This document shows, piece by piece, positions 22,867-33,137 of a DNA stretch of 64,000 bases. Source of the stretch: Echria macrotheca (Eukaryota > Ascomycota > Sordariomycetes > Sordariales > Schizotheciaceae); the NCBI GenBank assembly GCA_030411725.1, contig MU839848.1, forward strand, positions 310,001 to 374,000. Reading direction: 5' to 3'. How positions within the stretch are numbered: position 1 is the stretch's first letter; the number at the start of each line of letters is the position of its first letter. The notes beneath the pieces were generated by a model. The model was not told the origin of the DNA. It did no database searches and saw only the letters and a program-made list of their open reading frames with translations. A program made the translations under genes and the position numbers.

Positions 22867-23937
22867 ATGGAATCGTCGCACACGCGCCAGGGATCTCGCG
22901 TCCGCTTCGCCGAGGAGGAGCCCGGGCTCGAGGTGTACCACCCGCAGCCCATCAGAAAGACGCGCGCCCACCTCCCGCCAGCCACGACGGCTGCCGCTGC
23001 GGCCTCGGCCCCGGCCGCCGATGCGGGTCCCGGCGTGTACTGGGCCGACGACGTCGACAGCGACCCCAACGCTTCCAAGTACACGTTCTACCGAGAGGGG
23101 ACACCCACGCCGCCGGAGTACGAGGAGCAGCAGGGCGAAAAGAGCGGGTTTGCGGGTTTCGACTTTGGTGCGCCGGCGACTTCATCCCGACGAACACCGT
23201 CACCACTTCACCATGCGACGGTACCGCCGCCGGTTGCGAGCAGGGGAAATCCCGGCGGTGTTCCACCTTTCGACCCAGGGCTGTCCCGCGACTTTGAGTC
23301 GCAGAGTTCGGACGACAGCCGGGACGGGGAGCTCCCGGCATCCAAGAAACGACAGATCAAATGGATTATCATCGTGCTTGCCAGTTTATTTATAATAGTT
23401 CCGATTGCCATTGGAACCGGGTTGGGTGTGGGGTTGCGGAAGCCGGAGTCGTACAGCCCGGAGGCGGCAGACGGGTTCGTCTCGGCTATGTCGCAGTCTT
23501 TATATACGTGCTAACATGTCACATATAGCTCATCAGCTGACGGGTCGACCAACTCGACGACGACTTCACATCCAACGTCATCGCCAACGTCGTCGTCTTC
23601 CACCTCATCATCAGTAACATCCTCAGCTTCGCCCACGCCAACGCACGTGGCGTCTAACAACACGCTTTACTATGTTCCGGGGTCGACCAAGACGTTCCTC
23701 CAGGTGTGCGGGATCGACTACAGCGGGAACGGCGAAGCTACTGATCTCACATATGTCTACACGGGTAGCATGGCCGACTGTATGAACACGTGCGCCACGT
23801 ACGACAAGTGCACCGGATGCGGATGGGGTCCGTTGCCGGGTGACCTGGGGCCGCCGCACAGGTGCTGGTTGAAGAAGGACTTGCGGGGGGCGCATGAGGC
23901 ACGGGATGATTATTGTTTTGGGATATTACAGATGTGA
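22867..23937 (+). CDS. Single-pass membrane protein with PAN/apple-like cysteine-rich ectodomain
   Basis: Exon 1 starts at 22867 and exon 2 is 23529-23937. The acceptor (ACATATAG, with branch site GCTAAC) is clear; the donor is not. GTACAG at 23451 keeps the frame and gives a 78-nt intron and 330 residues; GTCGCA at 23490 also keeps frame but is weaker and leaves only 39 nt. The N-terminal ~160 residues are Pro/Ala-rich and probably cytosolic. A basic KKRQIK stop-transfer precedes one membrane helix at about 165-190 (IIIVLASLFIIVPIAIGTGL). A Ser/Thr stalk follows, then a ~95-residue domain with seven cysteines (VCGIDY, DCMNTCATYDKCTGCGW, RCWLKKDL, YCFGI) spaced like a PAN/apple module, which binds protein or carbohydrate in other families. 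Role at the cell surface is inferred. Confidence 0.78.
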
Positions 23938-24230
23938 CTTTTTTTTTTCGAAACTAAAGGAGTATCACCGTGGGATTTGGGACAGGAAAGGACGGGAAGC
24001 GATGAGAAGGAACAGAGACCTGGATGAGTGTTGGATGATAGAACAACAAAAGATACCCCCTGGCACGCCGTATATAGCATACAACTTATGAGCAATATAA
24101 TAATCTTTCATGTCACGGTCGTGTTTGTAGATTTGAACATGCTAGACCAAAACGATACCTACCTGTACCTAGAATAGTAGCCCTATCCTACACAACATTT
24201 TGGTCTCTCTCAGACTGATGCCCTAGGTAC

Positions 24231-25662
24231 CTAGGCACGCGTCTTGGGTAGTACCTTCTCAGCCTCCAACTCGTCAAACACATCGGCCAACGACCTCCAC
24301 GTATCCTGGTACCCCGTCCACCCCATCTCCCTCGCCTTGCTCATGCTAATAACAAGATCATAGTTCCGGCCGAGAATAAAATCACAAAAAGCCCACGTCG
24401 CTTTCTGAAGTCCGTCCCTCTCGATCCCCTCGCGCTGCACGATCCTGTCCCACGCCGCCCGCACGCTGTCCAGCTTGCTCCAGGCCTCGAGATTAATCCG
24501 CTGCTCGAGCTTGCTCTCGCCCACCCGGCCGCGGAGACCGATCTCATCAGCGAGGATACTCAGGGGCGGTTTTGTTTTTAGGGTGGTGGTTTTTTGTAGG
24601 CCGCTATATTCGTCTCTCTCGGCGTGAAGAAATTGGTTCGGGCGGATTTGCAGTCCGAAACGGCGAGCGACGCGTGGCCACAGATCCTGCCAGCTCTGGA
24701 CGTCGCCGTTGACGACGTTGAAGGCCTCGTTTGCGGCGCGCGGTGAGGAAGCCGCCCAGAGGCAGAATTGGGCGTGCAGCGGGGCGGAGGTGAAGCTGTC
24801 GAAGCGGGTGTAAAACGACTCAGAGCCTGGGAAGGGGAGGAACCCTTTTTCGTTTTGGCTAGACGCTAGTTCTCTGTGGATGGCCGCGAAGATGCCGATG
24901 CTGGTGGCTAGATTCATAAAGTTGCCTTTCGCAAAACCGATCACGTCGTTGGGGTAGGTTACCGTCCACGAGATGTGGTTGTGTTTTGGCTCGGCGCAGA
25001 AGGATTTGAGGATGTCTTGTTGGACGTAGTAGAAGTTGGGCGGCCATACCGAGGAATCGGTCAGCCACGGGTCGGTCTCGAGCATCGGGTTCTTGGGCTG
25101 GCCCAGGTGCACGCCGTATTGTTTCGCGCCCGTGACGAGGACGATGCGGCGGACTTTGGAGGAGGCGTTGGTTAGGTCGAGGGCTTTGAGGAAGTTTGAG
25201 AGCATTTTTCCTTTTTTGGGTCGTTCGTATTAGTATTAGTATAATGAAAAGACAGGAAAAAAAATGAATTCAAAACAAAGAGGATAAGGAAAAGGAAAAG
25301 GAGAAAAAATACCATTCACCTCGCACGCCTTCTCCTCCTCGGCCTGCTCCATGTACGCCGCGAAGAAGACGTACTCGCCCTCGACTCCCTCAAGACTCTT
25401 GGCCATCTCCTCGGCCGACGTGAGCAGGTCGATGGGCCGGTGCACCACGTGCGACGGGTACGAGTCCTTCTGGCTGCGCGAGAGGGCGTACACTTTGCCC
25501 CATTTCTCCTGGTCTGCGGCGAGGGCCTTTACAATTTCACGGCCGGTGATGCCTTGAGAGATGAATTTATTAGTTTCTTTGTGTCGTGTTTCTCTCTCTT
25601 GGGACTGTGGGGATGACTGGACTGGACATACCGGTTGCACCGAGGACGATCGAGGACGGCAT
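24231..25662 (-). CDS. PRISE-like short-chain reductase (iridoid synthase/5-beta-reductase type)
   Basis: Three exons, 25662-25632, 25552-25313 and 25210-24231, give 416 residues. Donors are GTATGT and GTATTT, acceptors TCAAG and AAAAG; joins read IVLGATG-ITGREIVKAL and ACEVNG-KMLSNF. The glycine-rich GATGITG (8-14) is the NAD(P)H-binding turn of an extended short-chain dehydrogenase. Lys120 in TGAKQYGVHLG and Tyr152 in FYYVQQDIL sit in the two catalytic motifs of the PRISE family, enone reductases acting on activated double bonds. Further family blocks are TYPNDVIGFAKGNFMNLAT, ESFYTRFDSFTSAPLHAQF and AFNVVNGDVQSWQDLW. The substrate is unknown and no biosynthetic cluster surrounds it. The final intron contains an A/T-rich run. 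Confidence 0.9.
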
Positions 25663-26492
25663 TTTGATTTCTTTTTCAACTCTTCGTAGTTTTTTTCTAG
25701 TTTCTGGTCAATCTGAATTTGGGTATGAGAGTATGTTATTAAAACTAGTCTACAAGCAACGGGAACTATGAAAGACATATATCCTCCACATTGGTGGTGT
25801 GTAGAGTCTCGGTGGGCGATGACGTCAAGGATCGGCGATGATCCCACCGCAACTGCGTGGCGCTGAATAATATGGCGATAATGCGAATATTGATGGCCTC
25901 TGGAAATATGGAGTCGAGAAGATCATTGGGGAAGTGGTGGTTCATGAGATGGTGCTCTGTATAGGTATCGATGGTGGTTACAGATGGGCGCTAGCGCGAC
26001 TACATTCTTGGCCGAAATGGGTAAAGTTACGAGGTGTAAGTCAAATCCTCCGGGCTGTAAGACGGGTAGTTCCGTTTTCGCTGTGTAGACTTAGAAGATA
26101 TCCCACGACCTGCGACACAGTGGACGCAGCGAGAGTCTAGGTGGACAGCCAATGGTAAACGGCAGACAACTACATGATTCCGGATACCGGGGTACGGGAT
26201 ACCATTCACAGGTGAGAACGAATTACGTGAATAGGGTGTAAGTCTATCCCATCTGACCTACCTAACCCCTTTTCCATCCAATGCCGTAAACAATCCAACG
26301 CCGTAAACAACATGTTTCGACCAAATGCTGGGATACTAAAAGTCCCTAGCATTCGGATACCCGCAGTGTCTGAATTCCCCACAAGAATGTATGCATACGA
26401 CTGACTCGCCGCCACTCCAAACCAGCGCCCATACCCTAGCGCACACACCTTGATAAGCACAAATTCTGACTCAACAAACACAACAAGCACCA
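25663..26492. other. Intergenic between reductase gene and tRNA-Leu
   Basis: The 830 bp hold the promoter side of the reductase gene and the 5' flank of the tRNA. An imperfect direct repeat (ATGCCGTAAACAA / ACGCCGTAAACAA) lies at about 26281-26311. No gene is supported. Confidence 0.5.
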
Positions 26493-26619
26493 GGCAACGT
26501 GGCCGAGCGGTCTAAGGCGCCACGTTAAGGAGATATCCTTGATCATCATCTAGCATTCTGTCTTCAGAAATATAGATTCCGTGGTCCGAAAGGGCGTGAG
26601 TTCGAATCTCACCGTTGTC
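26493..26619 (+). tRNA. tRNA-Leu(AAG) with intron
   Basis: The acceptor stem GGCAACG pairs with CGTTGTC (26613-26619) with one G-U pair. The anticodon stem CCACG (26520-26524) pairs with CGTGG (26580-26584). The loop reads TT-AAG-G, then C at 26579, giving anticodon AAG at 26527-26529 (Leu, codon CUU). A 48-nt intron (26531-26578) sits after position 37, the canonical place. Intron bases CCTT (26537-26540) can pair with AAGG of the anticodon loop, the expected anticodon-intron interaction. A type II variable arm of 11 nt and a T arm GTGAG/CTCAC with TTCGAAT follow. Confidence 0.93.
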
Positions 26620-28224
26620 AAGCAATTATTTTTTGTCATATTGCTGGTTCCAGCCGGATGCTGGCATCGTCACCAGCAGAAGTCTTCTTTTTATGTTCCA
26701 TTAGCTTGTGGAGTATGTCTCACTCTTCGTATTGGCGGCAGCAACAAAAACAAAAACATGACAGAGACAACAACACTAGATGGCCTCGTGATGTTTGGCT
26801 CCGCACCGGCTGGCGCGACGCATGACATCCCTCCATGCAGCATGAGCGAGCATTCGCCCATCAAAGCATACCACTTCGGACCGAACCTAAGTGGGCGGGC
26901 ATCTACACCAGCCATCCCTTCATCAGATTGGCCGACACCTGCGGACGCGGTGGGACGATCTGGGGATTGGACATGGGGAGGGCGCAGCATCTCTCCCTCC
27001 TCCTCCTACCTAACTACCTACCTATTCCTGATAGGCATCCCTTTGGTCATAATTGCCCCGAACGTATCAGGTCGCCGGGATTGGGGGCCGCTACCTCGGT
27101 AGTCTGGAGGGGTGGTGCCATCGGCCAGAAGCTCTGTACGACTCACCAGGTGCTCTGTCAACTTTCTTGACGGATACCGTGTGGATTTCTGTGGCCGCCC
27201 GGGCAAACATGTCTTGGAATTGGCCGTCGCCACGCCCAGAGACAGGATACTTTACCTCGGCATCTTGGGCGTCAGGTGTGCGGCCCTTGACCGGTCGTGG
27301 ACAACTCGGTATATTACCTGCAGTTGACTGACGTAGGGGCTTCCGTACAGCGTCCCAGATGCTCGGCTCACATCGCCCTGCTTCGGGATAACGAGATGGG
27401 AGAAAGTAGTGCAACGACGGCTTGGCAGGTACGTACCAGACATCTAGACGAAAACCTCGTAGCAAATTGCCCTTTCCATTCACCGACTCTTCCCGTGACC
27501 CCAGTGTTCTGGATTCCGGCCTGGTATGAACCACAAGGTGCTCCGAATAAGAACCTCGCAGGAAAATGTCGTCAGTTCTCGTGTCGTCCTCTGCCCGGAG
27601 GAGCGTGGCTGAGGCGCGTCCCAAAAGCACCGGCTTCGCCGCCCACCGTGACACGGACGGAATACTATCCAAAACCCGCTCTCGTTTGCTTCCGTCGCAC
27701 AGCAGTGATGCGCCTGCTTGGTCAGGTTAGGCTTCGCCCTGACCGGTTGCTGTTCACACCTTTTCGACAATGAGACCCATCGGGGGAGGGTGCCTGGATC
27801 AAAATAAAGTAGACTAAGTCCGCAGAGGGCCGGGGACTTGTTGCCTGACTGGCTGGCTTCGTCGAGCTCGTGCACCACACGCCGCAAGACGTGCTGGTTA
27901 CCACGTTGTATCCCGGCGACCTGAGAACCGCGGCATGGGGGGTAAAAACCAAGTCGATAGGGCTGAGGGGGTGCAATATTCTCTCTCTTCGCCTCTGCTT
28001 GCTGCAGCAGAGCCTCGATGCCGCTTATGGTTTCCTCTGCTGCTTGGCGGGATGCACCGAACCACCTGCTCGCCGTTTCCGTCGACATACACCTAGGCAT
28101 CAGAAAATATGGCCCGACTGAGTTCGGCGCCCCCATCTGATATAAGACCCGGCGGTGCCGCTGAGTGCCTGCTTGGAGACACTTGAGTTCCCTAATTTGC
28201 TTAGCAGCTCGCTTCATCTGACAC
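26620..28224. other. Intergenic between tRNA-Leu and Myb gene
   Basis: The 1.6 kb contain the Pol III terminator, an ACCTACCT-rich patch near 27005-27030, and several frames up to about 160 codons on the + strand, none recognisable. A 444-codon minus frame overlapping the Myb gene starts without ATG and is regarded as a shadow. The stretch may include a 5' leader of the Myb gene. Confidence 0.45.
26629..26634 (+). terminator. Pol III terminator of tRNA-Leu
   Basis: A run of six T lies ten bases after the tRNA 3' end, the usual RNA polymerase III stop. Confidence 0.8.
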
Positions 28225-29513
28225 ATGAGAATGGATTCCCTCCATATGCAACACCAAGGACAAGCTGTCGCGACTCCTTTACAAACAGCTCCCTCCCACC
28301 ACAGCAATGGCCAAAAGACCAAAGTTCGGCAAATATGGACACCCGACGAGGACCGCGTCCTGTCTAGGGCTGTTGCAAAAGGTCGGTGCCAGTCCCCACC
28401 CTTGTGCCACCTCGCTGACGCTCTCGCAATACCGCAGAAACCCCTTCGCACGGTACCATCAGCTGGCACAGAGTTGCTGCACATCTCCCCGGCCGGAATA
28501 ACAAGGACTGCCGGAAACGATGGCATTACAGCGTCTCTCATACCATCAAGAAAGGGACGTGGACCAAAGACGAAGACGAAAAGCTTTTGAAGGCTGTCGA
28601 AAAGTATGGCGCTCGTTGGAGCAAGGTAGCTGCTGTGGTGGGCTCGCGCAACGGAGGTGAGGATCATCTGCACAAATCGGCTGGGCTCGACCGACTGACT
28701 GTCGTGGTAGACCAGTGCTGGAAGAGGTGGTATGACTGTCTCGATCCTCGCATAGACAAGAGTCCCTGGACAGCTGAAGAGGTGAGAATCATCGGACGTT
28801 CCGTGTATTGACAATCCTGCTGACAGTCAACTCAGGATGGAAAGCTCTTGCAAGCAGTCGAAGCAGTGGGACGGAATTGGTCCGAGATTGTGACCAACAA
28901 CTTTCCCAACCGGACGTCCTTGTCGGCGAAGAACCGATACAGCATCCTGCAGCGGCGTCGGGACCACGCTGTTGACGCCTGGGTCGTGACGCAGAAAGCT
29001 AACGCGTCTGCCGCGATGCCGACAGACAACCTAACCCCTTTCCAAAACCCGGAGACGTCGTATCTCTCTCCATCAACGGCGGCCTCGGGTGCGGTCCCGA
29101 CCGGATACGACGCCGCGAGCAGTACGGATTCGCTGCAGCAGTCTCCGTCTATGATCGCAGACAACTGGTACAGCGACGACTTGCTCAGCGAAACATCGAC
29201 TCCAGCCTTTTCGCCCGACCTCAGCTGGGCGCAATGGAGTCCGTGTCCGTCGACTCTCGCGCTGTCCAGCTCTCCACAGACATTCGCCGCCGAGCCGTGT
29301 GCGAACTTTGATGTTCCGTTATACCCATCTTCAAGCGTCTATTCAGGCAACCTCTTTGGGTCCGACTTTGAGCCCAGTCCTTTTGTCGGCGGCGATCTTA
29401 GCTTCGCTCCCGGCGGTCCCATGCCGTCAATCCAGGTGTACCCGCCAGCACAGACGGGCAGGCCGATGTCTCAGGGGTTAGAGTATATGTTTCCAGTGTC
29501 TTGGGAGAGCTGA
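28225..29513 (+). CDS. Three-repeat Myb DNA-binding protein
   Basis: Four exons, 28225-28381, 28438-28656, 28711-28781 and 28836-29513, give 374 residues. Introns of 56, 54 and 54 nt have donors GTCGGT, GTGAGG and GTGAGA. Splicing is needed to build the repeats: R1 joins AVAK-ETPSHGTISWHRVAAHL, R2 ends GSRNG-DQCWKRWYDCL, and R3 starts SPWTAEE-DGKLLQAVEAVG. Each repeat keeps two of the spaced tryptophans and an R-x-R-W/Y end (CRKRWHY, CWKRWYD, AKNRYSI). A TGA just upstream in frame fixes the start at 28225 or 28231. The C-terminal ~180 residues are Ser/Pro-rich, as in activation domains. A nuclear transcription factor is inferred; targets are unknown. Confidence 0.88.
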
Positions 29514-30158
29514 CGTCTGGCCCGCCGGAAAGGCATTTCTCGGGTTGGGCCGTGGAGTCGTGTAGGTTGGCGAAATTGCTTCTGTGAACGCTTTTCTCGT
29601 ATGGAAGGTTGCTTCTTTCCTTGGTGTTCGGGTGCATTAGCAATAACTCTCCTCTGTTGATGGCTGTTGTTTGGGGCAGCCCAGTAAGGCCATAGAATAT
29701 CCCTTCGACGTCGCAAAAGGCAAATTGCACAAGAAAATCCGCGGAGGTGGGTGCAAAGAAGTTTGAGTCAACATGAAAGAGCCGAAAATGGGACAACGGT
29801 TGCAGCACTGAAGTGTAAAAAAAGATTATTGCTGGACATGACACCTTGCCGTCTGGACAGCATGTAAACCGAAGCCGAACAGTAGAATCAAGGTTGTTTG
29901 TTCGTTGCCGTTGGGGAGGATTGAAATAGGAGAACCCTAACCCTTGAACCTTCCGGGTTCCGGACGCTGGACCTGGCCGATGTGGGGTGAGCAGGGGTCG
30001 AGCTTGTGTCGAGCTCCAGCGCGTCACACCCCGCCAATTCAACTCAAGTGCCGCTCCCACTCAAGTTCCAGCATTCGCGACTACAGCTTTACATCAGGCT
30101 TTCTATTCACTAAAACCCACACTCCTTGCTGAACTCCGTAATCTACCATAAAATCGAA
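29514..30158. promoter_or_regulatory. Intergenic between Myb and Spt8 genes
   Basis: The 645 bp hold the Myb 3' UTR and the Spt8 promoter. I recognise no specific site. Confidence 0.5.
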
Positions 30159-32210
30159 ATGGACGACGAATACGGCAGCTCAGAGAACGAGCAGGATGAG
30201 CTCATGGAGGAGCAGGACGAGCTGGATCCCGACAACGACGCCGAAGAGGAAAACGAGGACGAAGACGAGGAGCAGGAAGAGCAAGAGGAGCCAGACCAAG
30301 AACCTGAGCCTGAACCCGATCAGGAACCGGAACCGGAAGCTACCGAATCCTTCGACGAGACAGCCGCCGCCGACGGGCAACGCTCCCAAACCGGAACAGA
30401 TGGTGACCCAGCAGCCCGACGCGCCTCGGCCGCTGGCCCGTCTAGCCCACTGATTGCTTCGAAATGGCGACCGATGATACGGCAAGAATATCTCACGGCA
30501 CCCCTCTACGACATCGTGCCCACCATGGCCGCCCCGCAAGCCACCAGCATCAACGCCATAGCCATCACTCCCGACCTACGGTACTGGATAACGGGCGGCT
30601 CGGACGGATACATCAGGAAATACGACGGCATGGGCACAATAAACGGCCGTCAGCAGCTCACGGTGGCACAAAAACACCCATTCGTTGACAGTGTCGTCAA
30701 GGCTGGCATTCTGATGAGCTACTGGGAGAACGAGGAGCCGGCGCCCCCCAGCGCGCGCGCCGATGAGCGCATCCTCTCGCCCGTCTACAGCTTGGCCGTG
30801 CACAAGGATGCTTTGTGGTTGCTGAGCGGCCTGGAAAGCGGGGGCATCAATCTCCAGAGCGTGCGGCATGACGAGGGCAAGAGGATTCACTGTCTGAGGG
30901 AAGGCGGCCACACCAACGCCGTCAGCGTGCTCCAGCTCGCGCCCGACGAGAAAAGCGTGGTCAGCGGTGGCTGGGACAAGAGCATCATTGATTGGGATTT
31001 AAATACTGGGGGCGTGATCCGACGATTTGACGGGAATGGCGGCCAGATCTCGGCCGTCGAGCTCCGGCCCGCTTGCGGAGCGCCGGTGCCCGCCGAAGCG
31101 AGCGAGCCCGACATCAAAAGCGAGACATTTGATGGGAATAACAACAAACCGCCCACAAATAGCTTCTTCATGAACGGGTCGACCGATGACGTCGGCGCGT
31201 CGAGTAAGGGTCTCGACATGGGAGGTCCACCATCAGATCATGATGGATCGCTGTTCGGCAGTCCCGCGGGATCCCTATTCGGGGATAACGACACGATGGG
31301 TGGTGGCGGCGCGTTCGGCAATGATGAGGACGATGGTTTCTCCGGGGCCATGGACATGGGGTTGAACGACGATTCCACCCAGGGGATGGGCCAGCCTACC
31401 GACTTCCCGATGGCCGACGGCGATGTCAACGGTGTCGGCGTGTCCACAGCTGCGCCAGTCACCGGCCAAGAAAACGGCGATATAGCTTCGGGAAGTACAA
31501 CGCAAGCCATGGATATCAGCCAAGGTATGGGTGACACGCAGGTACCACCAGGCAGCCAGATCCGCGAACAAATCATCGAAGCGCCTGCCGAGCCCCCTCC
31601 CCACCCGGCCAACATGTCTCCCAAGATGATCATCAACGCGCCCCTCGCGCCCGGATACTACGAACCCACCCAGGTGTCCCCGGACACGTTCCTGTCGGCC
31701 GCCATCGACGGCGTAATACGCATCTGGGACCGGCGGGTGCAGGATCCCGTCGCGCGCATCGCGACGCGCCGCGGCGTGCCGCCGTGGTGCATGGGCGCCT
31801 GCTGGAACCCCGACGGCAACTGGATCTACGCCGGCCGCCGCAACGGCACGGTCGAGGAGTTCAGCATCCACAAGGCCCGCAGCGGCTGGGAGCCCGAGCG
31901 CGTGCTCAAGTTCCCCGCCGGCAGCGGCGCCGTCAGCTGCGTGCGCCCCATGCCCAACGGGAGGCACCTCATCTGCGCGTCCCACGACATTCTTCGTCTC
32001 TACGACCTCCGCGAGAATGCGATCTCGAATAGCAACAAGCACTCCAAGGTGCCCTTTATTATCGTCCCCGGTCCCCCCCGGGCCGGCGTTATATCTACCT
32101 TGTATCTCGACCCGTCGTCGCGCATCATGATCTCCGCCGCGGGGACCAGGGGGTGGGATGGTACGTCGACTGAGGTACTTATTGGCTATGAGATCGGCGT
32201 GGCGCAGTAG
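30159..32210 (+). CDS. SPT8: SAGA complex subunit Spt8
   Basis: Spt8 is a WD40 subunit of the SAGA co-activator that contacts TBP at promoters. A single exon encodes 683 residues from the ATG at 30159. Residues 1-70 are strongly acidic with a Glu-Pro repeat (EPEPEPDQEPEPE). WD repeats begin near 140 (RYWITGGSDGYIRKYD) and include VVSGGWDKSIIDWDLNTG and, after a gap, FLSAAIDGVIRIWDRRVQD, NWIYAGRRNGTVEEF and HLICASHDILRLYDLRE. Between about 315 and 505 a Gly/Asp/Ser/Met-rich insert splits the propeller, a feature also known in fungal Spt8. The tail SSRIMISAAGTRGWDG closes the last blades. Confidence 0.92.
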   Translation: MDDEYGSSENEQDELMEEQDELDPDNDAEEENEDEDEEQEEQEEPDQEPEPEPDQEPEPEATESFDETAAADGQRSQTGTDGDPAARRASAAGPSSPLIASKWRPMIRQEYLTAPLYDIVPTMAAPQATSINAIAITPDLRYWITGGSDGYIRKYDGMGTINGRQQLTVAQKHPFVDSVVKAGILMSYWENEEPAPPSARADERILSPVYSLAVHKDALWLLSGLESGGINLQSVRHDEGKRIHCLREGGHTNAVSVLQLAPDEKSVVSGGWDKSIIDWDLNTGGVIRRFDGNGGQISAVELRPACGAPVPAEASEPDIKSETFDGNNNKPPTNSFFMNGSTDDVGASSKGLDMGGPPSDHDGSLFGSPAGSLFGDNDTMGGGGAFGNDEDDGFSGAMDMGLNDDSTQGMGQPTDFPMADGDVNGVGVSTAAPVTGQENGDIASGSTTQAMDISQGMGDTQVPPGSQIREQIIEAPAEPPPHPANMSPKMIINAPLAPGYYEPTQVSPDTFLSAAIDGVIRIWDRRVQDPVARIATRRGVPPWCMGACWNPDGNWIYAGRRNGTVEEFSIHKARSGWEPERVLKFPAGSGAVSCVRPMPNGRHLICASHDILRLYDLRENAISNSNKHSKVPFIIVPGPPRAGVISTLYLDPSSRIMISAAGTRGWDGTSTEVLIGYEIGVAQ

Positions 32211-32554
32211 GGAGGCGCTCCCAGAACGGAGCCGGAGCGCGAATCACGTGGGGTGGTTTGGCCTCGCGCTCGCTATAGGTACTAATCGGGGGCGCGCCTG
32301 GTGGTGGCGTGTGTATATATACATGTATAGTTCTAGTGCTTTTGGGGCTTTGGCTTGGTTTGGTTTGGTTTGGTTTTGGCTTGGGTATAACTAAGCGATG
32401 GAAGGGGTCACGTCGGTTGGGTCAAAAGGTGGGAATGGAGTAATTTCCTTCCTCAGCGATTCTGTTTTGTTACTTTATATCCCCATCTGGTAGTGGCAGT
32501 GGCAGGGGCGTCAAAGAGGCCTATAGCGTGCAAGGAACATTGGAATACTGAATA

Positions 32555-32653
32555 ATATCACTACGAGTGTGTCTCGGTCTTGTGTAAAAATCCTTGTCCC
32601 GTGATATATCACTACGTGTGTCTCGCTCTTCTGTAAAATCCTTATCCCGTGAT
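32555..32653. repeat. Imperfect ~48-bp direct repeat
   Basis: Two tandem units begin ATATCACTACG and end CCCGTGAT (32555-32605 and 32606-32653), differing by a few substitutions and small indels. The junction forms the palindrome GTGATATATCAC. Confidence 0.85.
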
Positions 32654-32706
32654 GCTGGATGTCATAGAACATGAGGACTTTTCAGCTTCTTGTTTCCGGA
32701 GCAAGT

Positions 32707-32748
32707 CATCAGTCACCCTGAAATCATCAGTCACCCTGAAATCATCAG
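32707..32748. repeat. 18-bp tandem repeat
   Basis: Two full copies of CATCAGTCACCCTGAAAT and a 6-base partial third copy lie head to tail. Confidence 0.9.
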
Positions 32749-33137
32749 ACACAAAAATCTTGGACCAAATCCACTTCATTTATCGTGATCTATGTGACTT
32801 GGCATAAGTAACTACACCACTACTCTACAGGCCCGACAAGCGGTGGGAAACTGAGTCCGCATAAGGGCACGTATTCCGTGTCGTCTGGTAAGATCTGGTC
32901 AGTTGCATGAGCCAGATCCAAGTACATCCGGTTTCTGTTTGCCCTGCAAGTAAACAACAAATACACTGAGACAGCGACATCAGTTCCAGCTGGCTTCACC
33001 GACATCGCTGGCGACCCACTGCCCAGGCAGGCACCTCAAATACTCGAACAAACAACCAGTGAGTGTTGTACGAACATCGCGTAACCAATATGACACAAAA
33101 CGCACTCGTAAGCTTCAGATTCATGATGCCGGACGGT

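Larger units (their letters stand above)
32211..33137. other. Intergenic, convergent 3' ends, repeat-containing
   Basis: The 927 bp lie between Spt8 (+) and the helicase gene (-). They contain TTTGG-type repeats (32345-32385), a 48-bp imperfect direct repeat (32555-32653) and an 18-bp tandem (32707-32748). No protein gene is supported. Confidence 0.6.

Noticed and set aside
26620..28224. Possible decayed transposon
   Set aside because: I found no terminal repeats, integrase or reverse transcriptase fragments and no strong AT bias that would suggest RIP.
27480..28814. 444-codon minus frame overlapping the Myb gene
   Set aside because: It starts without an ATG and runs antisense to Myb exons; no recognisable domain was seen.
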